From Mactromeris polynyma (Eukaryota; Mollusca; Bivalvia; Venerida; Mactridae), in contig JASFXZ010000010.1 in NCBI GenBank assembly GCA_032209605.1, positions 7,895,385-7,959,384 on the forward strand: 64,000 nt of DNA. The letters run 5' to 3'. The first letter of the stretch is position 1. Each line of letters begins with the position of its first letter. This document shows positions 1-12,469 of the stretch, one piece after another. The notes under the pieces were generated by a model that was not told the DNA's origin, searched no databases, and worked only from the letters and a program-made list of their open reading frames with translations. The translations under genes were made by a program, and so were the position numbers.

Positions 1-954
1 ATGAAAACATGAAGCTAAGTTACTACAACTCAAAAAACTGTGTTAAAAATATATATGTAAGGAACATGAACATAGCATTTTACCATTGTATAAAAGCTTT
101 CCAGACTATAAGCTTATTTTTTTATTCAAAATTATTTTATGCTGGAAATTGTTTGGGATGTAAATGTAATCTGTTATTACTTTCCAGCTTTCTTTTAACC
201 ATATTTTTGTGTTAAGTTTGAAAATAGTGTTTTCATTGCATAACTTAATATCACTTGGTAGCAGAGCTTTTTTTCAAGATGTGAAATAGTGCTGTTTTAT
301 GGGAGATGATTGCTTTATAAATCATTTATGTAAGTGCAAACTGAGTTTTGATTCTATGTATGGGGAAGTCATCAAGTAAAAAACTTGCTCCCCAAATTCT
401 TTAATCAGAACAACACATAAATGTACACCATTAAACTTCAAGCCATGTGATCACTGACGATCAGACAAACAGTACAGGTGAAAAGCTTTTGAAATTATTG
501 ACACTGACACACTGATAAAGCTCTCATTGGCTAATGTAGTCATACAATATTGGAACAATTATAGAGTGAAACTTTATAATTACATGCAAGGTTATCAGGA
601 AATGGGTACATACTCAATGTACCTGGAAGAGTTGTTAAAGCTCTTTGCTGGTAACTCCATATAACACAAAAGCTTTATGATTACATAATGAACAGTGTTT
701 CTTTGCTCTATCAGTGCAAGACTGGGGTTTACATGTTTTAAAAACATGGCTATATTTGTGAAAATTGATTACTCATCAGATTACATGTATGTTTGAAATA
801 TGTTGTGTTTAAAAGAAACAGTATAATTATGACTTACATGGGTATGTATGGTTAAGGGGTGGGAAACTATTGCTTGAACAATTTCAAACTTAGATATGGT
901 TTGTTTTTTATAACTTTACATTTAACTGACATGTTGGCGGCGTCCACATGGTTT
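1..954. other. AT-rich sequence, no gene seen
   Basis: I see no exon with good splice sites, no long open frame and no clear repeat. The short frame at 9-215 has no recognisable motif and looks like chance. Confidence 0.6.
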
Positions 955-2021
955 CCGCTCTCTAAGTCAAAGAGTTTTCATCCGATCTTTACCAAACTTT
1001 GTGAAAATGTTTGTGGGCATAATATCTCGGCCAAGTTTGATAACCAGCCACATCCCTCAGGCACTTCTGAATTATGGCCCTTGAATTATCCAAAATTCCT
1101 CAAATTAAACGTGTCGGCTCTCTAAGTCAAAGAGTTTTCATCCAATCTTTACCAAACTTTGTAAAAAATGTTTACGGCATAATATCTTGGCCAAGTTCGA
1201 TAACCAGCCACATCGCCCCAGGCACTATGGAATTATGGCCCTTGAATTATCCAAAATTGGCCAAATTAGCCGTGTCCGCTCTCTAAGTCAAAGAGTTTTC
1301 ATCCGATCTTCACCTAACTTGGTGAAAATGTTTGTGGGCATAATATCTCAGCCAAGTTCGATAACCAGCCACATTGCCCCAGGCACTTCTGAATTATGGC
1401 CCTTGAATTATCCAAAATTGGCAAAATTAGCCTTGACCGCTCTCTAAGTCAAAGAGTTTTCATCCGATCTTTACCAAACTTTGTGAAAATGTTTGTGGGC
1501 ATAATATCTCGGCCAAGTTCGATAACCAGCCACGCCGCCCAAGGTCCTTCGAAATTATGGCCCTTGAATTATCCAAAATTGGCCAAATTAGCCATGTCCG
1601 CTATCTAAGTCAAAGAGTTTTCATCCGATCTTCACCTAACTTGGTGAAAATGTTTGTGGGCATAATATCTCAGCCAAGTTCGATAACCAGCCACATTGCC
1701 CCAGGCACTTCTGAATTATGGCCCTTGAATTATCCAAAATTGGCAAAATTAGCCTTGACCGCTCTCTAAGTCAAACAGTTTTCATCCGATCTTTACCAAA
1801 CTTTGTGAAAATGTTTGTGGGCATAATATCTCAGCCAAGTTTGATAACCAGCCACGCTGCCCAAGGTACTTCGAAATTATGGCCCTTGAATTATCCAAAA
1901 TTGGCCAAATTAGCCTTGTCCGCTCACTAAGTCAAACAGTTTTCATCTGATCTTCACCTAACTAGGTGAAAATGTTTGTGGGCATAATATCTCGGCCAAG
2001 TTCGATAACCAGTCATATCGC
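955..2021. repeat. 161-bp tandem repeat, about 6.6 copies, with 322-bp dimer structure
   Basis: The landmark 'ctaagtcaaagagttttc' recurs at about 961, 1121, 1282, 1443, 1604, 1765 and 1926, a period of 160-161 bp. Units alternate between two types: one reads 'cttcacctaacttggtg' and 'cattgccccaggcac', the other 'ctttaccaaactttgtg' and 'gcccaagg'. The pairs near 1282/1604 and 1443/1765 match best, so the later evolving unit is a 322-bp dimer. Each unit ends in 'gaattatggcccttgaatta'. Short open frames of 70 codons recur because of the period and are not genes. Confidence 0.93.
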
Positions 2022-2837
2022 TCATGTCACCCAGGAGTTACCACCCTTTGATTTTAGAAATTTCCTAAAATTTGTCTTGTTTTAACTCTGAGCTCTGACT
2101 TATGACGTGCGTATTTTGTGACAGTTTGGCACTCTTGTTCTTATAACAGATTGACCTCATATTATCAAACTGATGTCACTATCACAACTTGTAATAACAT
2201 TACAATTGGAGAAAGAGAAGTACAAAGAATGTAACATTAATTCACAAAACAAAACTTGAAAGTTCAAACACAGTGCATTCTTTCCAGTCTGTCTTGTATA
2301 ATCACAAATTGAATATCCATGAACTATTCCTTCCTAATGTTCACTGCTTTAGAGAAAACCCAAAGTGAGTCAAATTTAATGAAACCCATCAGTGTATAAT
2401 GTCAGTCATGTTGGTTGATGGAATAGGTCTTACAACTTGTATGGAGGAAATGGAGTTTCTATATTTGATATTGCACATACAGCATATCAGGCTGTGTAAA
2501 CCCATCTTCATATGAAGATGAAATTTTGAAAATTGTTCTATTCCTTAGAATGGTCATGTAAATATTGTGTGATAGAATGGATAAAATATCCTACTATTTA
2601 AATTGGTACAGTAAGATAATAATTGATATTGTGCATACAACAAGGCCAAATTCTTGAGTATAACATGACAGAAATTGACATGGACGTAGTGCATATAATA
2701 TTGTTAGCATGGTCAAGGTCAAATTGGTTTAGACATACAATAATCCTCATACAGTTGGGCGCATTGATAAACAAAACACAAAAATGTATCAGATATTATG
2801 TCTGATTTTTAGAACATTGTATTTTTGTAGATAAAAT
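2022..2837. other. AT-rich sequence, no gene seen
   Basis: This stretch holds no supported exon. The frame at 2623-2805 has no family features. Confidence 0.5.
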
Positions 2838-3061
2838 AGTTCTTTGCAAGTATTGCTTTGGCTCAGAGGGAAAAACTAAATTTGAATTGGGAAAGTTCTT
2901 TGCAAGTATTGCTTTGGCTCAGAGGGAAAAATTAAATTTGAATTGGGAAAGTTCTTTGCAAGTATTGCTTTGGCTCAGAGGGAAAAATTAAATTTGAATT
3001 GGGAAAGTTCTTTGCAAGTATTGCTTTGGCTCAGAGGGAAAAATTAAATTTGAATTGGGAA
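2838..3061. repeat. 56-bp tandem repeat, 4 copies
   Basis: Four consecutive copies start at 2838, 2894, 2950 and 3006. They are almost identical; the first copy reads 'aaaaactaaatttg' where the others read 'aaaaattaaatttg'. High identity suggests recent expansion. Confidence 0.95.
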
Positions 3062-4714
3062 AATATACTATTTTGGTGGGGGAATCAGGGGCTGATATTT
3101 GGCTCCAATAATGGAGAATAGAGGGTTCTGGTTAGCGCTATCATATAGAGCACTAAAGAATTATGTGGTGAAAGCTTTTTTTCCATCACTGTCAAAATGT
3201 GTATTGTGTTAACAGTTTGGTTTTTCAGAATCTTATTTATTTCTATAGGAATATTAAAATTAAAAGTTGATATCGGGCATACAACATACTTGACCAAGTA
3301 TTATGTTTTCTGGGTCATACAAATATGGACATTGTATCAATGGCAATGGCTAAGTATTGGTTTTGATAAGCCCTTAAGTACATTATGGCAATTTAATAAT
3401 TTGTCTTAATTTTAGGTAAAACGTTCCGAGTAAAAGGTATATGGTAATTCATATGTGGAATATTTTTACCTTTGTGCCTTTAATATTACATAATGGGAAT
3501 AGAATATAAGTGAAGATTTGATGTGCATGCAACATATCAGTGCAAGTGTTATGGATGTCATACTCAAGTAATCTCATTTACTGAAATTTCTCTATTCGTT
3601 ATTCATAGCAATATCTTGAGTAACTGTTTGAGTGGTTAAAATATACTGTTGTGTAGTATCTTGTACTTGGCATTCATTTATGAGGTCAAATGTTTGAGTC
3701 CAGAAACATGCTTAGTGGTTATCACAACTTAAATGTCACATTTAATGCTTTAACTGCAACAATGGGACCTTGTCCATACAGTATGCACAGCAATTATTGA
3801 ATGGTACTGTCAGATGACATTAAGAACATAAAACAGCAGGTTCTAACATTGGTCATAACTGTTTTAAAAATGAACAACCCTATTAATTTTGCATAACATG
3901 CATTTATATGCAATTGTATAATGATGAAAAATGATACATTATAATCATTATATTCCTGTTTGGTAGGGTAAGTTGGTAGAGCACAGGACTGAGCATTCAA
4001 GTCTCGGGATAAGGGTATATTTTTCATTTTCACCTAAAATGAATCCTGTAAGCTAGTATTGATCTAGAATTATGACCCCTGTGTCAATGTCAATCAGCTA
4101 ACATTAATTTTACTTCCATGTCCTGTATGCAAGGGCAGATCTGGGATTCGGATTTGGGGAGCATAAATTTTTGGTCATTTTTGGTATTGTTCAATGACAA
4201 TGAGTGTTTCTTTGTTTATAAACATCATCATATTGCTTCAATAAATCAAAATCGCTTATTTGAAAATTGCTTATTTAAAGATCTCTGTATATTTTCGTAT
4301 TTATACTCATAGTTATTTGTAAGGTTGGGGAATTTTAGGGGGATGTCGGATGTGCCCCCTGGATCTGCTAGTGGTTAATGCACATCAGCATAAATGAATT
4401 ACTGTTAGGAATTATTGCTATTCTGTAGGTCACATTGATTTCTATGTCAGTTTGTCCTTTGAAAACAGGAATCTGTTAAAGTAACAACACATTATTGCAT
4501 CCTCCTTCCCTGACCATTTATCATGTTGCCACTGGCATAACTCTCTGTTGACCACATTCACCAATCATGTCATCCATGTTCATTTCTTCATCATCATTCA
4601 GCTTCATTGACAAGATATGTTTGCAGCTCTATTTTTATGTTTGTTAGTTCTTTTAACTCTCAAACATTTGTTATTTGTTTATGTACCTTAAAATTACACT
4701 GTTTATATTTTCAG
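3062..4714. other. AT-rich sequence, no gene seen
   Basis: Several short open frames occur on both strands, but none has splice signals on both sides together with a recognisable protein motif. Confidence 0.5.
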
Positions 4715-4807
4715 AATGAGGAAGACAGCTGTGATCCCTCTAGAATGGGTTCGACCGAGTCTAACAGTACTAATACTTCATGTCATTGTCTGTTCTCATT
4801 TGATTTA
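4715..4807 (+). CDS. Candidate coding exon (93 nt), unassigned
   Basis: A good acceptor (ttatattttcag) precedes 4715 and a good donor (gtatgt) follows 4807. Two frames are open. Frame 0 gives 31 residues beginning NEEDSCDPSRMGSTES, with NST and NTS glycosylation sequons and three cysteines. Frame 1 starts with ATG at 4716 and gives a hydrophobic, signal-peptide-like MRKTAVIPLEWV...LTVLILHVIVCSH, but it would leave TA before a G-starting exon and make a stop. Frame 0 ends in phase 0, which fits the exon at 9407. It may be part of the PPxY gene ending at 41,895, or it may be chance. I do not recognise the protein. Confidence 0.3.
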
Positions 4808-5410
4808 GTATGTTGGTCCTGTGTTTGAGGTCATTAATACTATACCTCTAATACATGCTGGGAAGTTAGTGGTTCCTTGCAGAAGAACGGCAGTGGTTAG
4901 TACTGGTAGGCAACCCAGAATTTGTATGGTCAACTGACTGCTGTATTATTAAATACTGTAATAACATGTTCTATATTACCTAAATGCAACCAGTCTTCCT
5001 TGCATTGTTACTTCTTTTGTTGGAATTATTTAGAATTTGGTGTGTATATATTTTCAGGTTTTGTGTGAATGAGTAGTTTTGATGTTCAATTGCTATCATC
5101 CAATCAGAATGAAGCTGGCTGTGAAATGTAATTTTCCTGGAACTCGTGAGTTTGAATTTATTTCATTTTATTTAGAAATAATGATAAAAATGCAATTGAA
5201 AAATATAATATTACAATTACCATGAATAGTACTACAATTGAAACTGTTAGTTTATTTTACCTGGTATAACCAATATGCAAGGCCAAGGCAGTTCTTCAAT
5301 TTTGGCACAATGATATTTTATGATATTATAATAGTACCAGTATGCTTTCTAAAACACATTGAGAAGAATCTGAAAAGGGATTTGCGCCCCTTGCCTCCTG
5401 AGCAATAATT

Positions 5411-5480
5411 TGAGGGGATGAAAGCGAAATCAATCTTGTATCTTACAATACAGAAAGACTGGTTTCGCTTTCACCCCTCA
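5411..5480. mobile_element. Short palindromic MITE (TGAGGGG termini)
   Basis: The left end reads 'tgaggggatgaaagcgaaat' and the right end 'gtttcgctttcacccctca', an imperfect inverted repeat of about 20 bp in a 70-bp element. A second diverged copy lies at 13,631-13,719, which supports a dispersed family. Confidence 0.6.
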
Positions 5481-6540
5481 ACATTTAGAGCTAGTATATC
5501 TGTAGATAAATGTAGTGTACGGATTGTGTACTATTTGTATTGAGTTAAAGAACTGTTGATTTGTTTATGGTTTAGTTCTGTGGTATATTCTTGATTTCTT
5601 TGTGCATACTTTGTTGCCATTTTAATGATTCTGAATGCTTTTCAACTGAATTCTGTGTCAGTTTGGTAACCTATGGTCAATGTATTGGTTTGTGTTGGTC
5701 ATTGTCCCCTTTCTTGTCTACATTTAACATTGATCTTTGATCATTGATGTATGCTCAGTTCTTGTTCTTTGTCGAGATGTAATTCACTGATCTGTCTCCA
5801 AGCCTATCTCACCATACATATAAAGCCAGAGTCTTAAATAGGATGATCTTTTAATATCTAGACTTCTCTTCTTTATTGCCCAGCTGAATTACATGATTTA
5901 CGATATTTTATGCAGGAATATCGTTTTAGTATCTATGCAAATTGTGCGAAATGATGGAAAAATGGGGAAATGTTACACACAGTGAGAATAAGTAATTACA
6001 AGCTTATTTATCAGAAAACAAACTGTTTATGTAACATTTGGCAGATATGTAGAAAGTATGTTCATGGTTTCAGTTTCCTCTTGACTGTTTAATCGATTTA
6101 TTTAAATATTTTTAATTTAAATTATTTGAGAATTTTTGAATTTGCTTAAAAGTAGCTACAAAACTTTGAGTTAGGTTTTATGTAACATTGATTATTTTTC
6201 TTGTGTAATTGTTTTGTTTAGGTGTCATTTAAGGGTATTCTGGACTTGCATCATATGGCAACAACTTTCGGCCAGACCCTATTCCAAATTTCATACTAAG
6301 TTGGTTAAATGAAGACATATTGAACATGGTAATGAGGTTTATGGACCTTTCAGAACTCGGCACTTAATGCTTCAAAATTTCAAGCAGCAAATAACCTCAC
6401 TTAGGATTTCAATAATCTTATAACTATTTCATTAACTTATTGTTGTATTAAAAATGTCAGCTATTAGGGTTAAGATAGGTTTAGGGAACTTTTTGGAACC
6501 TAATTTTACTCAAAATTGCATATTAGGGTTCATTTTTTGA
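5481..6540. other. No gene seen
   Basis: AT-rich sequence with no exon or clear repeat that I can support. Confidence 0.45.
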
Positions 6541-6692
6541 ATGAACGAATGTGTTTAATATAATTATTGTGTTTCAATTTATGTTGTTTTCTGTTAGAAG
6601 GCCATGTTTTATTTAAGAATTGTACAATTGTTTTTGTATACCTCTTTACATGTCACCTTCTGTAAATAAAGATATTATTATTATTATTATTT
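6541..6692 (+). repeat. Possible LINE 3' tail ending in an (ATT)n microsatellite
   Basis: The segment ends 'tctgtaaataaagat' followed by about six ATT units (6673-6691). A polyadenylation-like AATAAA just before a simple ATT tail is typical of CR1/jockey-like LINE 3' ends. No reverse transcriptase sequence is seen upstream, so this is a guess from the tail only. Confidence 0.35.
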
Positions 6693-8169
6693 AAGGATAC
6701 TAAACTTTCATATTGAGGTTTAGGTTAAGGAACTTTTCAGAGCTTTTTTGGCATCAAAATTTCATTAAAATTATTCCAAATACTTTATCTGCATATATAT
6801 TATTCTTGCATAAAGGAGCGGTTATGGTCTGAAGCTCATAGCGGCCATAATTTATCCTTTCAACTATTCAATTTAAATAAGGTCATGTTCAATGCAAACT
6901 CTGTTTCCCTTAGGAATATTGAGGGGTGGAAACTCTATCTGCTTGTTTATAAATAGGCAGTTAGACAATTTCAATTTTACACCTTGATATTAACCTCAGA
7001 TTAGCTATCAACTATCAACGACTCTTCAACTTTTCATTTACTTTTTTTAAATTATTTAAGGTTCAGGGTCTTAATGTTTTAGGGATTTAGGTTTACTTTA
7101 AGGTTGTGATTAAGGGTCATATGGTCATTTCCAGTATACAAGGTTAGGCAGAGAAGTCGTTAGTCCTCTAGCCTCATTTAGGAGTTTGTATTAATATTGC
7201 ATTTTTGCTGCTTATTGATATCATGAACATACTTATATAATTCTGATGAATGATCAGATTACAAATTTACTGATTATTTTTCTTGTGTGAATCTATTATA
7301 CATTTAAACAAAGGTCAGTACATATCCCCTTCCCTGTATGTGTGTATCTTTCTTGAGAGGAGATTTTTCTGTTGGCCTCTGTGTTATTTGTGAACGACAT
7401 GTTTTTGTTTATTGACACAAGTTCTGTCCCGTTATCCCTTTCAGAGTGCTCTCCCTTTATCCCTTCTCCATTGTGTGTTTGTATATAAAATACAGATTTC
7501 ACATATCCTTGCTGTAGGAACATCTTTTTTTTTGATGTGTTGTCTATTCAACTTGTGCACATGATTCACTTGTTTATGCTGATTCAGTTTCCTCCTGGGA
7601 TAATGTAACATAGTTGTAACCCAATGGTCCACTCCATATATCTTTTGACAATGACCAATACATCCCTTCTGAAAACGCTTTGTCTATAAGTTCTCTTACC
7701 AAGATGGTTCCATGTGGCTGTCAGTGTTTTGGGTTTAGTTGTGAAGCTTGTAGTGTAGATATCGATATGTTAAGTTATCAGTAGTGTAGATATAAAAAAA
7801 ATTGTATATAACTAATATATTAATCATTTAGATAAGAATATCATAAATATTACACCTATATATTATTTTTATTAATGTTATTCCTTATTTAGATTACGGA
7901 ATGAAGCAGACACTCACACAGTCTCTTGGTTTATATGTATTGCTTAAAACATGTTTTGGTTTATTTTGTCCATGTACTACAACAACCTGAATATCAACAA
8001 TGTGGGGTGTTTGGTGCGAAATGATGGACAAATTGTTTAGTTGGGAATCAGAGACCTAAGATAGCAGGTAAATTTTTTTTTATCATATTTTCTACACTTA
8101 CTTTTACTGTTGTACAATAATACTTGAAGTTGGCCGGAAAAAAATCACAACCTTGAGCAAATTGCAGTT
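6693..8169. other. No gene seen
   Basis: AT-rich. The minus-strand frames at 7296-7632 overlap each other and show no motif or splice structure. Confidence 0.45.
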
Positions 8170-8800
8170 TTCTTGCTGTTTTACAGCACAAAGTGCTCAA
8201 TGGTGAGCTATTTGGATCTTTGGCTGTCAGTCCATCTGTCATCCGCTATTTGATTGTTTACACTAAGCATCCACATTCCTTGAGCAATCCTAATCAAACA
8301 TGGATACAATGTATATATGGGCATCAATTCTTGGCCAGTTTCAATTATGGATCAAATCAATATATGGCCCTTATATTACAAAAATGCCATAATGATACAA
8401 CCATGTTTACACTCTAGCTCTTTCATTTATCCACAAGTCCTAATCATATTTAAACAGAATGTGCATGCCTGTAAGATCTATGGGCAAGTTTGATTTGGAC
8501 CACATTGAACTTGCAGGTCTAGAGAGCTCTCAAAATATGCCATGTTTGATTATGTTTGCACTTTTAGTCTTATTTACTCTCTAGAGACCACATTGTTTCA
8601 ATTTTATGAAACTTGGGCAAAATGTATGTTTCTGTAGCATCTAGGTCCTGTTTGAAACTGGGTCACATTGGGTGAAAAACTAGGTCAACATATCAAATAA
8701 TAGTAAAACATAGGTCACATTTGCAACCTGGTTTTCAAGAAATTTGATCAAAATGTCTCTATGAAATCCTTGGGTGACATGTCAGCATTCTGTAACAGCA
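8170..8800 (+). repeat. Dispersed repeat, probably of mollusc type
   Basis: The segment begins 'acagcacaaagtgctcaatg' and contains 'ggtgagctatttggatc', 'catatatgggcatcaattc' and 'atatggccctt'. Related wording recurs near 9.54-9.9, 12.64-12.94 and 15.74-16.23 kb. I recognise the style from bivalve genomes but cannot name the family. Confidence 0.45.
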
Positions 8801-9406
8801 ATGACGTCACCAAACATCTTCGTGCATCATTTAATCAATATACTGGTGTAAACTTCTAACCAATATGATTGTCATTTAAGTGCTAATAACCTGCATTAAA
8901 GTGTGTATGCCATTTTAGTTTTTGTAACACCTTCATTTATATTGTAATTTTGAATCACACAGTTTTAAAATTTCACAAAATTACTTGAGATCAACATTTG
9001 CAATCTGATTGGTCAATTACACCAGTCAGTCAAATGTTGGGGTATAGTCAGTTTTTAAAATGTTTTGATATGCAACTACTTGCATTTTACATAATTACAG
9101 CAATAGAAATGCTGATATTTTAATATTTAATATTTTAATCAGTCCAACAAACCAATTTCAAATGCTCTGAGATTTTGTTGTGTGAGTAATTTTATGAAAG
9201 AGCATAGTTAAAATAGTTTGGATCCAGATATAATCAGGGAGGAATTGCCTACCATAGAATATGATACTGGTTGGTAACCTAGGAACACTGGTTAGGTCAA
9301 CTAACCTTGTAGATAATGATGCAGAAAATGCTATGTTTTTTTTCTAGCTGTCCTTTGCCTGTATGTTTTTTAAAAGGCTAATGCAGTTTGTTCAATTTTT
9401 TTCCAG

Positions 9407-9482
9407 GGTGGAAATGTACGTCATCAACAGGCGTGCATAATGTATCCCAATGTGTTATATAGGACGAAAAACACCTCAATTG
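9407..9482 (+). CDS. Candidate coding exon (76 nt), unassigned
   Basis: A pyrimidine-rich acceptor (caatttttttccag) precedes 9407 and a consensus donor (gtgagt) follows 9482. Only frame 0 is open, giving 25 residues starting GGNVRHQQACIMYPNVLYR and ending in phase 1. Phase 0 entry matches the exon at 4715 and phase 1 exit matches the exon at 38,753. A join to the exon at 13,240 would hit a stop after 13 codons. It is plausible as part of a long gene, but 76 nt gives little statistical power and I know no homologue. Confidence 0.35.
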
Positions 9483-9537
9483 GTGAGTAATTTTGCAACA
9501 TCTTCATTATTAACAGATCACTGTAGAAATGCACATA

Positions 9538-9900
9538 TCAGGGGCGTAGCTAGGCCTTTGTGAAGTGTATGCACAATTTGGGATTAAAACCCCTGAATGG
9601 ATATTGACCAAACTTTACAGGAATGATCATTAGGTGGTCCTCTTCCAAAGTTACATAAATAATTTTGGTCTGTTCATAAATAGGTCACGGGAGCTAAAAA
9701 CAGATTTTAGAAGTGAAAACTTTGAAAATCTTCTTGTGCAAAAACTATAAGGTCTATAGAGCTTTGATATTTGGTGTTGAGCATTGTCTAGTGGTCTTCT
9801 TAAAATATTGCATAACTTATTAGGTCAAGTTGATCAAAAACATGGCAGTGTACTCGGATGAACTATAAAGGGCCATCATGGCCCTCTTGTTTGATTGTTT
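9538..9900 (+). repeat. Dispersed repeat ending in 'ggccctcttgttt'
   Basis: It begins 'caggggcgtagctaggcc', a sequence resembling hAT-type termini, and ends 'gggccatcatggccctcttg'. Segments at 12,641-12,945 and 15,740-16,230 have the same closing wording ('gtgcacaatgtag', 'gggtctcttgtt'). Confidence 0.45.
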
Positions 9901-10209
9901 TCGAAAACGCGCAATTACTACCCTTTAGGTAATCATGTCATTGATGTCCCATCCATGACAACTCTTAATGTGAAAGTCATTATTTCTGAATTGAATTCTC
10001 ACAAATAGGTCATCGGTCCAAATATTTTGAAAATTATGGGGATGTTACAAATCTGTAGATCACATCAATTATAAAAAGCAGCATATATTATACTAATATT
10101 TTCCCTGATAAACTTAAAGAGGGGCAAGTTTTACCTATTTTTAAAGGAAGTAGGGCCAAACTGGCCAAAAATTACCATCCCAATTCTATTCTACCCACTA
10201 TTTCAAGTT

Positions 10210-10657
10210 AGTTTTTCTGACATACTTACAATTAAATAAGGTGTTCCTCTAGGATCTATTCTTGGACCATCATTGTTTCTGATATATATTAATGATATAA
10301 CAATATTACACTATGACCTTAATACATGTATAGATTTATTCACAGATGACTCTCTTATATAAGTATTTTTGTCAATTATCTAAAAAAAGAAGTCAAATTA
10401 CAATGTGATTTAAATAACGTCTGTGAATGGTGTATCTTATATAACATATCTTCGCATCCAAAGAAACAAACTATATTATAATCGGTTCTTTATTGAATGT
10501 TTTACTCTTGAATTAAAAATTAATAAGACAGTACTAGAAAATATTACAGTGCAAAAAGATTAGGTATTTATGTAGATAACACATTAAACTGGCACGCTCC
10601 AATAGACATGTTTGTAAAAAACTGAATGCAAAAATTGTACATTTGGAATATGACTTT
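10210..10657 (+). pseudogene. Degenerate LINE reverse transcriptase, part 1
   Basis: Translation from about 10,240 gives GVPLGSILGPSLFLIYINDI, then a FTDDS box near 10,333 in place of the usual FADDT, the hallmark of non-LTR reverse transcriptase. Further on come LGIYVDNTLNWH and KKLNAKI. Stops and frameshifts break the frame several times, so it is dead. The LINE text is interrupted at 10,658 by a DNA transposon and resumes after 11,543. The class is probably jockey/CR1-like; I cannot fix the clade. Confidence 0.8.
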
Positions 10658-11543
10658 TACCCTGTTTAAAATAACATGAACTACATTGGGCAAATTATGT
10701 TCATGCATTTAAATCTTAAGTTCATGGACGTTCAAGTTCATCAAGCACATGAAGTCCAAAGTTCATGAACTTACACGCTCGTGGATAAATTTACAAAAAA
10801 ATTATGCACAGTTCATGAACAATTCATGAATGCATTTTAATGGGTTTAATTCGAAAGCTGGCTGGGCTAGCGCAGTCATTAGCAAGCTAGACCACCAGTC
10901 CGAAGGTCCCGGTTCAATCCTTGGTCCAGCCTGAGCTACCATCACTGTGGTGATTTGATCTAAGAATCTTTCTGAGGTCATTCACCTCCCACCGCTGATT
11001 CAAGTGGGAAAGCTGTCTGTTGCTTGCAGTGAAACTGAGGACTGCACCGACTATGGAGCCCATTTAGATCCTGTATAGACCAACAGTGCCGTTAAATAAA
11101 GACAGTTGTTAGTAGGGGTTTATTTAAACAAATTAAATTGAAAAGATACTGAGGAAACAATTATACAGAATGGTCAGTCAGCTCTATCAGCTGTTTGTGG
11201 AAAGTGAATTTCATTGTCACTATTACAGAATGTAAATAGTCTAAGCAGTAAGTGGTTGCTTATACATGTAGCAATGACACAAACTGTATCATACCAAAAT
11301 GGCTGCCAAAATAAGGTAAACAAAAAATTAAAATAAAGACTGTTCCGTTAATAAACAACTACTGTAAGTAAACCTTTACAAAACCAAAAGCTTAAATAAT
11401 GTAGTTATAAAATAACTTGTAATATTGAAATATTGCACTGATAAATTAATGTCTGGGTGGACAGTGAAGGACAGTTCATGACTATTGACATTAACATTTC
11501 ATGAATGAGTTCATCAGTTCATGAACATGTCCTTGACGGGGTA
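10658..11543. mobile_element. DNA transposon inserted in the LINE, with GTTCATGAAC subterminal motifs
   Basis: The left end is 'taccctgtttaaaataacat' and the right end, reverse-complemented, is 'taccccgtcaaggacatgtt'. The palindrome GTTCATGAAC or close variants recur in both flanking portions (10.69-10.83 and 11.47-11.53 kb), as expected for transposase-binding subterminal repeats. No transposase is present. LINE protein wording continues on both sides, which shows it is an insertion. A SINE sits inside it. Confidence 0.6.
10857..11103 (+). mobile_element. tRNA-derived SINE
   Basis: A tRNA-like head starts 'gctgggctagcgcagtcatt' with an A-box-like TAGCGCAGTCATTAG (from 10,868) and a B box GGTTCAATCC (10,911-10,920). 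A non-tRNA body of about 150 bp follows, ending in 'gccgttaaataaa'. The spacing of the two boxes fits an RNA polymerase III promoter. The head is too degraded to act as a tRNA. Confidence 0.75.
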
Positions 11544-11657
11544 TTATCTAACTGATGAAGCCAAATGAATGTACTATAATGCATAATTATAGTCTTCCCA
11601 TTCTTGATTACTGTCATTGGGTATGGGGAAAATACATGAAATGCTATATCAATAAAG
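11544..11657 (+). pseudogene. Degenerate LINE reverse transcriptase, part 2
   Basis: One frame reads YSLPILDYCHWVWGK, matching the 'DYC..VWG' segment found downstream of the catalytic box in jockey/CR1-type LINEs. It is the continuation of the element broken at 10,657. It is cut again at 11,658 by a MITE. Confidence 0.7.
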
Positions 11658-11838
11658 TACAGTAAAACCTCAATAATAGGACCACCTTTGGGACACTTGA
11701 AACATGTCTTCTTTTTGAGTTGGTCTCAATAATGAGGTTGAATGAAGGGCAAAACAGTGAAAATGGACTTGAAATTTGAATGCTTAATTTTTAGGTAGTT
11801 TTGTTATTGAGTTGGTCTTTAAGTGAGGATTTACTGTA
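11658..11838. mobile_element. MITE with TACAGTAAAACCTC termini (pogo/Tigger-like)
   Basis: The left end is 'tacagtaaaacctcaataat' and the right end 'gtgaggatttactgta', so the ends are inverted and flanked by TA. Internally it repeats 'accacct' and 'ggtctcaataatgagg'. CAGT ends with TA target sites are typical of pogo/Tigger. It splits the LINE. Relatives lie at 12,470, 15,156 and 61,958. Confidence 0.75.
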
Positions 11839-12165
11839 CAAGTGTTTAAAAAAAGAGCTGCCAAGATTATTCTGAACAGAGCGATAAGATATCTTCTTCA
11901 GAACTTTTCAAAGATCTTAAATGGCTAGAATATAGATATGGATTAAATATCACATGGCAGTAATAAAAAATTTAAATAATTCTTTGTAAATAACATGGCA
12001 CCTTCATAATTATATGACTGAGATTTTGACATATTTTGTGGACATAAATTGCAAAAATGACGCTCAGTATCAAACAAAGATCTTGTATTGTACGCAAGAC
12101 CTTGTACACAACAACATAGGGAAAGTTCTCAAATTTCAGTATTAATGGAATAAAACAAGGTTTGC
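11839..12165 (+). pseudogene. Degenerate LINE reverse transcriptase, part 3 (C-terminal)
   Basis: Frames read VFKKRAAKIILNRAI and then FKDLKWLEYRYGLNI, corresponding to the 'QKRAARIIL...L..L.WL....R' C-terminal segment of jockey/CR1-type LINE proteins. Stops and shifts are present. Confidence 0.7.
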
Positions 12166-12469
12166 ACAGGTCTTGAAAAGTCCATGATATTGATGCCTAC
12201 TCCTTGAAAACTGCTTGAATTTGTAACAGCCAAAAACTTACAGAATATATTTTCATCCTAAAGTTTTACATTATATTTTCTATCCTGGTAAATGGTGAAT
12301 AAATGCTTGCAATATTTGGACTTTCTTACATATCAGATACAAGATTTTAATTGAAAGAAGAGACAACTTTCATTCTTCAAATTTCATTCCAAGAATAGAT
12401 TTACCAACTTAAAACATGAATAGTTTCATGATTTAAACCCAGATACAATGAAACCACAACATTTTGGTT

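Noticed and set aside
4607..4828. 73-codon open frame read as a whole gene
   Set aside because: Most of it lies upstream of a strong acceptor; only the 93-nt portion between acceptor and donor is worth keeping as a candidate exon.
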